37,517 nucleotides of DNA from a virus: positions 1-37,517 of IMG/VR virus record IMGVR_UViG_3300044637_001073. One strand, given 5' to 3'. Positions 26,325 to 33,296 of this stretch are shown here, piece after piece. The notes under the pieces are model-generated. The model searched no databases. It saw nothing but the letters and a program-made list of their open reading frames with translations, and had not been told where the DNA came from. Within the stretch, counting starts at the first letter, position 1; each line of letters begins with the position of its first letter. The position numbers were made by a program, and so were the translations under genes.

Positions 26325-26353
26325 AGTATAGCACGATACCTGGCGGCTGTCAA
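26325..26353 (-). promoter_or_regulatory. Sigma70-type promoter of the 61-aa/speD cassette
   Basis: The minus strand reads TTGACA (26353-26348), exactly 17 bp, then TATACT (26330-26325). The -35 is a perfect match, the -10 differs at one position, and the spacing is optimal. It starts 11 bp after the gp5 stop and ends 22 bp before the 61-aa start. T4-like cyanophages use host-sigma70-like promoters for early genes, so this cassette is probably transcribed before the late genes that surround it. Confidence 0.88.
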
Positions 26354-26364
26354 CCCCCATTGAA

Positions 26365-28815
26365 TTATGTATCGAAGATGGCTGGTCCTTCTCTGAATGC
26401 TAGAGCAGCACTGATGTCCAATAGAACACCTTCAATGCTCTTTGTACATAGCCCAGTTGTATTGGTGAACATAGCTCCAGTAACACTTTCCAGATTTGTA
26501 GATAACTTAGTCTTTGTGGTAGCACCAACAGTAGTATCATTATCAATTCCCAATCTAGTTGTAGTGTTGGTTCCCATAATACTAGTGTTATATAATCCAC
26601 CCTTCCAAACATTTTCTGCAGCAGCTTGGAATTTATTTGACAATCCAGTTCCTATATCAGTATTTGTACCAGCACGAAGATTAATCCTATTTCCACCAAT
26701 TAAACAGAACTTATTCAACCCAATGTATTTGTTTTCATACATTGAAAATAAATTCCATGATCCAGTACATAAATGATTTTGTTCTGTGCAATATGTACTG
26801 AATGTTGGTGAGTGCATATCCAACTGTCCACCTGCACTTAATCCTATTTTAGATGCAGCTATGGCTAATCCATTTGCAGCACTTAATTTGGCATCATTAC
26901 TATAAATGGTTTCATGTTCTCCATTATAAGTTACTTTACTTTCTCTGTTGGCAAATACATTATATTGTCCATCAACTTCTAGATGATAATTTCCTCCAAC
27001 TTTTAAGTGATAATTTCCTTTGACTTTGATGTGTGCATCTCCCATGATATTAACTTCTTGCTTACCAAAAGTAACTTCAACTTTATTATTACTATTAGTA
27101 ACACGAATATTTCCATCGTCATCAACTTGGAATCCAGTTCTACTTCCACCTGCTTCAATAACAAGTCTATTGTTATATGGAGTATCATCCATCATTATGA
27201 GATGTCCAGCTTCACTTGCTTGAACAAATTGCTTTGAGTATTCTGGGTTCCATTTCCCTGCAATATTATTTGTTACTCTAAAGTTAAATGGATTACAATT
27301 ATTTCCAGTTAATGCACATTCATTCCAATCAATTTGCAATGGTGATTCAGTAGTTCTATTACATCCAACTCCAAGTAAATTTAAAATGAATGACACAATA
27401 TTTCCAATGTTGGCTAACATATTTGCATTCACAAATCCTTTACTGTCAAATAGGTCTCCCATCTGACCTATGTTTCCAACTGTTTTAATCAAATCTATAA
27501 TTCCTTTGATTGCATTTGCAATCTCAGTTCCAACTGCAACAATCTCAAAAATAGAACCAAAGATATTATTGATACACTCTTCTGCAAATGCTATGTATTT
27601 GTCAGCAAGATCAATTAAATCTCTTGCCATTTTTTCGACAAACTCTTCAATAAATCCTTCAATACCTTTCATCAAAGCATCAACCAATGCCTCATCAATA
27701 GTACAAGAAATTGTTTTTAATACTTGAACTACAACCTCAGTTAAAGTTTTTACAAAGTATGGAATAGGACTACTTGCAGATAGACCAATACTGTTTAAAA
27801 TTCTAGTAACCTCTTCCATTAACCAAGACTTAACCTTATTCACAATATACCAGATTAAGTTTCTGATTACTGCAATACATCTATCAACAGCACGTTTTAA
27901 ATCTACAACTTTATTTGTAAATTTACCATAGATTTCAATTGGAGTATCGGTTTTTTTAATATATCTTATAGATGTGCCTGCAGTATGTGCAGCTGGCTTT
28001 GTTCCATCAGCACCTCGTTTTATATTAACTAAAGATTTTTCATTCTTTCCATTGTAAGTAATAGTTTCACTTCCAATCTTGATTCTTCCTATTGGTGGAA
28101 ATTGTGCTACATTACTTACGGTGATAAAGTTTTCTTCAATAGATAAATCTCTTGTGAGAGTTGGGTTTCCTGCATTTGGATTATATACAACACCTGTTTT
28201 AAAAATATTTCCAAGACCTTCAATACATCTTTTTATATCTTCTACAATCGTATTTACTGGACCATCCTTTCCATCAGCAATTGAAGTTGCACCTAGATTG
28301 CCAGAAGGGTTTGATGGAGAAGCTGGTAAAGATGCTGCAGCCACAGAGTCAGATGCAAGACCACCAGCATCATTTGTTCTTTCTGAATCTTGAGGTTGTC
28401 CAGTTTTACTTTCTTGTGATGTAACTGAATTTACTATACCTGGATTGTTTGCTGCTGCGAGTGTTCCTGGTTCTGCAAATATTGGTCTGATTTGACTGTA
28501 GAATGACCCCATTACTACAGGCTGTTGACAATCAGGATAATCCAAGAAAAATCCCATCACAAAACTACCAGCCTTCAATCCTGAGTTAGCAGCGTTACCA
28601 ATTCCACTAACCGCAGCATTTGTAGTTGGTTGTAGCACAAGTGCCCATGGAAGATTCTCAGGTTTCTCAAAAGGATCATGAAACCCAAGAATCTTTACAC
28701 GTACTCGTCCTAATTTTGCATCTCGATCATCTGGATTTTCAACAGTGCCCAGCCACCAAGTGAAATCATTATTGCCAAGAAATGCTGAGTTCTGTAATGT
28801 AGGATTGATTGACAT
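26365..28815 (-). CDS. Baseplate hub/tail spike protein, gp5-like, without lysozyme domain, 816 aa
   Basis: The N-terminal ~110 residues form an OB-fold like T4 gp5 (FTWWLGTVENPDDRDAKLGR, VRVKILGFHDPF, GFFLDYPDCQQPVVMGSFYS). A second small beta domain lies near residues 215-285 (VSNVAQFPPIGRIKIGSETI then YNGKNEKSLVNIKRGADGTK). Residues of about 325-480 are an unusual helical hydrophobic stretch (VVVQVLKTISCTIDEALVDA, ANIGNIVSFILNLLG). The C-terminal part has the gp5/VgrG beta-helix pattern (HIKVKGNYHLKVGGNYHLEV, DGQYNV). No lysozyme domain is present, unlike T4 gp5. It should trimerise at the tail tip and pierce the outer membrane. It follows the 71-aa gene by 3 bp (TGATAAATG). Confidence 0.88.
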   Translation of the reverse strand: MSINPTLQNSAFLGNNDFTWWLGTVENPDDRDAKLGRVRVKILGFHDPFEKPENLPWALVLQPTTNAAVSGIGNAANSGLKAGSFVMGFFLDYPDCQQPVVMGSFYSQIRPIFAEPGTLAAANNPGIVNSVTSQESKTGQPQDSERTNDAGGLASDSVAAASLPASPSNPSGNLGATSIADGKDGPVNTIVEDIKRCIEGLGNIFKTGVVYNPNAGNPTLTRDLSIEENFITVSNVAQFPPIGRIKIGSETITYNGKNEKSLVNIKRGADGTKPAAHTAGTSIRYIKKTDTPIEIYGKFTNKVVDLKRAVDRCIAVIRNLIWYIVNKVKSWLMEEVTRILNSIGLSASSPIPYFVKTLTEVVVQVLKTISCTIDEALVDALMKGIEGFIEEFVEKMARDLIDLADKYIAFAEECINNIFGSIFEIVAVGTEIANAIKGIIDLIKTVGNIGQMGDLFDSKGFVNANMLANIGNIVSFILNLLGVGCNRTTESPLQIDWNECALTGNNCNPFNFRVTNNIAGKWNPEYSKQFVQASEAGHLIMMDDTPYNNRLVIEAGGSRTGFQVDDDGNIRVTNSNNKVEVTFGKQEVNIMGDAHIKVKGNYHLKVGGNYHLEVDGQYNVFANRESKVTYNGEHETIYSNDAKLSAANGLAIAASKIGLSAGGQLDMHSPTFSTYCTEQNHLCTGSWNLFSMYENKYIGLNKFCLIGGNRINLRAGTNTDIGTGLSNKFQAAAENVWKGGLYNTSIMGTNTTTRLGIDNDTTVGATTKTKLSTNLESVTGAMFTNTTGLCTKSIEGVLLDISAALAFREGPAIFDT

Positions 28816-28818
28816 TTA

Positions 28819-29034
28819 TCACACTTCGTATATACGACATTCGGGTGCATTAGGATTTTCATCACAATATAATTCCAACGGAGTTGGATCACTTGTTTTA
28901 TCTGGATGATTTTCTTTATATTTTATTAGTGACTGCAACTCACTTTCCAGATATCTACGTCTTTGTGAATTGATGTTGCTATCCATCAATTCATCTTGGT
29001 TTTTATTGATGTGTTGGTCTATGTTCTGATCCAT
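28819..29034 (-). CDS. Small hypothetical protein in baseplate operon, 71 aa
   Basis: The protein has an N-terminal helical part rich in N, Q and D (MDQNIDQHINKNQDELMDSN), a basic helix (RRRYLESELQSLIKYKENHP) and a C-terminus LELYCDENPNAPECRIYEV with two cysteines. I associate this C-terminal pattern with small proteins in cyanophage genomes, but no function is known. Its ATG overlaps the stop of the gp27-like gene by one base (TAATG) and it stops 3 bp before gp5, so it is translated within the hub operon and may be a hub assembly factor or minor subunit. Confidence 0.78.
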   Translation of the reverse strand: MDQNIDQHINKNQDELMDSNINSQRRRYLESELQSLIKYKENHPDKTSDPTPLELYCDENPNAPECRIYEV

Positions 29035-30341
29035 TAAAATGTTACTTTGCTAGGGACATTTTGGGTTTTAATTTCATTCCCACCGAATGAATCTCTTGTT
29101 AATGTAGCAATAGTTCTAAGTTCAGTTCTATTTAGGATAGTATGCTTAACAGAGTGTACCATATACCTCCCACTAATTCTAGTATCTTCTTGAATTCTAC
29201 CATCTTTACCTTTTCTGGGAGATGGGATTGAAACATTGATTACATATCCTGGCTGTAATTTTAGGTCTCCAGGTACTGCAATTTCTAATTTATTATATTC
29301 TAAAAAGTAATATCTATAAATTGACTTCTCATAATTTTTATTGACTTCATCTACATGATTCAATTTTTCTATTTCCTCATTAGATAAATCTTTCCAACCA
29401 AATGTAGATGTTGTAGTTGGCCTGTATATTAATCTGGATGGTTTTTCAAGTAATTTTGTATTTTGGAATGGAGTCATCTTATTTAAATGACTCATATCTT
29501 TCCAGTATGTGGATGCATTTGTATTCCAATTTTGAAAATTTCTATTATTAATATCTACGTATAAAGCATTGTGTGAAAATGCACCATTGCGAAGATCATC
29601 AAGAATGTCAAATGCTTTTGGTGAAGCATAATTTAATATTCTATAGTTATTCAATTCTGTTTTGGATACATCAGTGTTGCCTTGAATAAATGTATATTTT
29701 GTTTGGTTATTTGGATATGCAGGAGCATCAAATAATACATCTAATGATTTGAAGTTATAGCCTTCCACAGTTTCATAGAATAAATATCCTACCGATGATT
29801 TATTTTTAACAGGTACACTTCTTCTGGACATCCATATGGCAGTATCAAATATTCTCCAATTGGGAACATACATGTTGAATGGATATAAAGTGCTATCAAC
29901 ATTTTCAAATTTTTTGTTGGAGATTAGTTTTATTTTTTCCTTTAAAAATATCTCTGCTTTTTTTCCATCAACTCTTTCACGAATTCTAGTATATTCATTG
30001 TCTAAAGCTTCTTTACTTACTGCATGAATTACATAGATCTGATCCTTTTCCTGCATCACTCGACCATCAATCTTGTGAATGTAATAATTGAAAGTATATT
30101 TTGCAGATAAAGTTGAGATTGAAAATTCAATTCGTTCTTGTCCAATCAGTGGTATGGTTTCTATTAAATTTTCTCCGATGTCTTTAATTACTATTTGACA
30201 ATATAGACTTGATGATATAACACTTTGATATAATGTAATCTCTTGCACTAACTCTTTTATGTCAAGTTTTTTATCATTGACATTTAATGGATATAGGAAT
30301 ACAGATTTTAGAGAAAAATCTCCAGTAAATTGTTGATTCAT
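29034..30341 (-). CDS. Baseplate hub protein, gp27-like, 435 aa
   Basis: The protein opens MNQQFTGDFSLKSVFLYPLN and continues QEITLYQSVISSSLYCQIVI, IGQERIEFSIST, FNYYIHKIDGRVMQEKDQIY and VHAVSKEALDNEYTRIRERV. This matches the tube-like N-terminal domains of the T4 gp27/VgrG N-terminal family, which form the trimeric hub ring holding gp5. The C-terminal part (KLEIAVPGDLKLQPGYVINV, ISGRYMVHSVKHTI) is the second tube-like domain. The start shares a base with the preceding stop (TAATG). Order gp27 then gp5 fits their known physical contact. The assignment is strong by motif and context, without a search. Confidence 0.85.
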   Translation of the reverse strand: MNQQFTGDFSLKSVFLYPLNVNDKKLDIKELVQEITLYQSVISSSLYCQIVIKDIGENLIETIPLIGQERIEFSISTLSAKYTFNYYIHKIDGRVMQEKDQIYVIHAVSKEALDNEYTRIRERVDGKKAEIFLKEKIKLISNKKFENVDSTLYPFNMYVPNWRIFDTAIWMSRRSVPVKNKSSVGYLFYETVEGYNFKSLDVLFDAPAYPNNQTKYTFIQGNTDVSKTELNNYRILNYASPKAFDILDDLRNGAFSHNALYVDINNRNFQNWNTNASTYWKDMSHLNKMTPFQNTKLLEKPSRLIYRPTTTSTFGWKDLSNEEIEKLNHVDEVNKNYEKSIYRYYFLEYNKLEIAVPGDLKLQPGYVINVSIPSPRKGKDGRIQEDTRISGRYMVHSVKHTILNRTELRTIATLTRDSFGGNEIKTQNVPSKVTF

Positions 30342-33295
30342 TAGAGTCTTGTTTTGAGATTAAATGCTAGTGAGCTATCTATTGAAGAATAAGATCCTGC
30401 AGAATAGTCTGGAAATTCTACTGGAGTTATCAGGTTGGTGTTTGTTATTGTATTGGTTCCACTCATCATAATATATGTATCTGAATATGCAGTAACATCT
30501 TTAGCTGCTTGAAGATATTTCATACTGTCTTTTTCCATTTGTGCTCCATTAAATTTAATTGGAGCATTTAACATTTGATATAATTTTCCAAGACTTTCTG
30601 ATACTTTAATAGGATCAAATACTGGTTGTTGATCTTGAGTAGATTCTTCAGCAGGAGCCACTCTATCAGCTTCAACTGTTGGTGTTTGAGCTGCTGGAGC
30701 TGTTGCTTGGCCAGGAGTTCCACCTTTTCTCAATAATGAAAACAATCCTTGAGTTAATGGATCAACCTTACCATTTAAAGTTTCTGCCAAATCTTTTTTT
30801 GTAGTATGTTGTTCTAGGTGTAAATGTGCTCCACCAGATCTTCCTGCACCAGGAGTTTTTGGCACACCTCCACTCATTGCAATTACAGAATTAGGATTAA
30901 AATTTTGACCCTCTTTTACCCAAGAAGGAATAGAACTTAAATGTGCAAGTCTAGCAATCTTTCCATCAGTTAATTTAACATCCATATATTGACCATAGCC
31001 ACCATTAGCTTCTTTTTCTACACTAGAAGTTCTACCAATTTTCATAAACTGTCCACCCAGCGTAAATGATAATGGAGTCCCAGACCCAAATGCAATATCT
31101 ATTCCTTCATGTGCATGTTTTCGGAATGACTCTTTCTTGCCAAATTTACTAGTAATATCTCCTCTAGATACCAATCCACCAGTTTGCATCTTAGAATATT
31201 TTGATACATTAGAATTAAATCTTGATATAAATTGTTGACTTGTAGTATTTTGTTGACTACCTCCTGGCAGTGAAGGCCAAGTGCCCCTCAGTTTTGCAGA
31301 CGCTGATAAAGGATCTACCTGAGCATCCTTGACTAATTGTGATTCTCCTCCAGGATAAACACTTGCCATTAACATTCTGGCAATTTTGGTTTGATTTTCT
31401 TGGTTGAATTTATCTTTATTTGGATCTAATCCAGCATCTCTAGCTCTACTAAGAATAAATTCAGGCATTTGTTGCCACTTACCCATGGCTCCAGATCCAC
31501 CCAAAGAATATCCTTTTTGCATTGCAGCTCGCCTAGCGTCTGCAATTGTCATATTACTAAGTCCATCAACTGTAGTGGATGGGTTTACTGAATCCCAACT
31601 ACCTTCACCGCCAGCGATAGCTTCTAACATAGCCTTTACTTCTGGAGGTGCATCTCCCGGCAACATTCCCCCAGAAGTAGGAGGATTTTTATCATCTCTT
31701 CCTCGTCTTCCAGATGTTTTCTTTTTAAAATCTAGATTGATAATATTGTTTAAAATATCTGCAAGGATTTCACGAATACTATTGCCAGAATTATATCTTG
31801 CTTTCTTGGATTCTTCTGATGATTCTTTCTTTGCAATGATATTCAGAGTCTTACTTGTGCCAAGTATCTTTTCAAGTTCTGTATTGGAGGATTGTTTCTT
31901 TTGATCAATATTAAACACACCTGTTGTTCCACCAATATCAGATGTAAATACATAATTACTTGACCCAAATTCTCTTCGATAAGGTGATAATAAACTAGAT
32001 GCATATGGACGAATTGTTAATCCAATAGGTCCTAGAGAAGATATGACAGCATCAATTCCACCAATCATTGAGGATGCAACTACTCCCATTGGAGCATTTA
32101 ATATAGTTCCATCGTAAATTCTAGGCAGAGGAATAACTGCCTCTGGTCCTGCTTCACCAATAAGTGCTCTAGTTGGTTTTGTTACAATACCACCCACTGC
32201 AAGAGCAGGTTCTTTTGGTGCAGAAAATCCCTTGAAGAATCCATATAATTTATCTCCAACCCAATCACCAAGTAATCCACCAACAATAGCACCAAACGTA
32301 GCACCAGCAGCAGTGCCCGCAAATGGAATGATACTTCCCAATACTCCCATGACAATACCACCAAGCCATGCACCAATACTAGATCCAATCAGCTTTACTG
32401 CAGCTTTATCTAATGGATCCCCAAAAATTAAGTTAAGTCCAAATCCAATAACAGGACCAATCAATGGAATTCTACTTAGTGGTTTTGCTGCGGTTTTTAT
32501 TGTATTTTTTACAAATTGTTTAGCTGAAGCAAATCCAATTTTAGATGCTACTTTTGTTAAAAATTTTAATGCATTCTTACCAAATACTTTAAGTATAACT
32601 CGTTTAATTCCAGCAGTTAATCCTTTGGAGTATGCAACATAGAGATTAGGATTTAATAATTTAAATATTCCTTCAATAGCTTCTTTGAATTTACCAGATC
32701 CTATATTTGTAAATACCTTACCAATATTTTTACCATTCTTTAGAATCCATACAATATCTTTTAATATCTGACCAGGAGATAATAATCTTCTGATGATAAA
32801 AAATCCACCAATAGCTTTGAATACACCAAAGAATCTTTCTAGGAAGCTACCACCAAATAAAATACTATGCAATCCACCAAGAACACCTTCAACACCAACT
32901 CCAGCAATAAAGTCAATCATCTTGAATATATTTTTCATTGCCTTAGCAATTTCACCAAGAGACTTTACATTCTCTGGCTGAGACATCCATTGAAGAATTT
33001 TATACCCCGCAAAAAATTTAAACAAGTCATATAATTTCACTGACTGTTCTTTTATCTGACCTCGTACAGCACCCGAAACTGTATTAGACTTTTTTAATTC
33101 TTGATTTCTTTCTCTTTCTGATATTGCAGATCTATCAATCGAATCTTTTTGAATTTTAAAAAACTTTTTCTCCAAGTCAAAATTTTTCTTTTTCTGTAAT
33201 ACTAAATTTTTGGCAACACCATGCACCGTCTTCAACTCTTTAAGACGAGTATTACCTATAATGGAAGCTGGTCTAACGGGTGTTAAATTTTCCAT
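30341..33295 (-). CDS. Tape-measure/hub protein with GH104-like transglycosylase and M23 peptidase, 984 aa
   Basis: N-terminal helical part with FFAGYKILQWMSQPENVKSL (about residue 95), a long hydrophobic region with Gly-rich segments (residues 120-360) and the tape-measure motif GGIVTKPTRALIGEAGPEAV near 375. Residues of about 550-690 resemble lambda R-like (GH104) transglycosylases: AIAGGEGSWD (candidate catalytic Glu), GGSGAMGKWQQMPEF and LRGTWPSLPGGSQQ. Residues of about 730-830 are an M23/LytM endopeptidase with all zinc ligands (HAHEGIDIAF, RLAHLS, GAHLHLEQ). The C-terminal ESLGKLYQMLNAP is shared with the 895-aa paralogue. Probably delivered with the tail tip to open peptidoglycan at infection. 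Confidence 0.85.
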   Translation of the reverse strand: MENLTPVRPASIIGNTRLKELKTVHGVAKNLVLQKKKNFDLEKKFFKIQKDSIDRSAISERERNQELKKSNTVSGAVRGQIKEQSVKLYDLFKFFAGYKILQWMSQPENVKSLGEIAKAMKNIFKMIDFIAGVGVEGVLGGLHSILFGGSFLERFFGVFKAIGGFFIIRRLLSPGQILKDIVWILKNGKNIGKVFTNIGSGKFKEAIEGIFKLLNPNLYVAYSKGLTAGIKRVILKVFGKNALKFLTKVASKIGFASAKQFVKNTIKTAAKPLSRIPLIGPVIGFGLNLIFGDPLDKAAVKLIGSSIGAWLGGIVMGVLGSIIPFAGTAAGATFGAIVGGLLGDWVGDKLYGFFKGFSAPKEPALAVGGIVTKPTRALIGEAGPEAVIPLPRIYDGTILNAPMGVVASSMIGGIDAVISSLGPIGLTIRPYASSLLSPYRREFGSSNYVFTSDIGGTTGVFNIDQKKQSSNTELEKILGTSKTLNIIAKKESSEESKKARYNSGNSIREILADILNNIINLDFKKKTSGRRGRDDKNPPTSGGMLPGDAPPEVKAMLEAIAGGEGSWDSVNPSTTVDGLSNMTIADARRAAMQKGYSLGGSGAMGKWQQMPEFILSRARDAGLDPNKDKFNQENQTKIARMLMASVYPGGESQLVKDAQVDPLSASAKLRGTWPSLPGGSQQNTTSQQFISRFNSNVSKYSKMQTGGLVSRGDITSKFGKKESFRKHAHEGIDIAFGSGTPLSFTLGGQFMKIGRTSSVEKEANGGYGQYMDVKLTDGKIARLAHLSSIPSWVKEGQNFNPNSVIAMSGGVPKTPGAGRSGGAHLHLEQHTTKKDLAETLNGKVDPLTQGLFSLLRKGGTPGQATAPAAQTPTVEADRVAPAEESTQDQQPVFDPIKVSESLGKLYQMLNAPIKFNGAQMEKDSMKYLQAAKDVTAYSDTYIMMSGTNTITNTNLITPVEFPDYSAGSYSSIDSSLAFNLKTRL

Positions 33296-33296
33296 T

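Noticed and set aside
26303-26353. Longer 78-aa version of the gene upstream of speD
   Set aside because: Its start would be the TTG that forms the promoter -35 box, and the transcript would begin downstream of it. The ATG at 26302 has a proper ribosome binding site.
26360-26776. Plus-strand open frames, including a 138-codon one opposite gp5
   Set aside because: All lie fully antisense to well-supported minus-strand genes, without recognisable domains or start signals.
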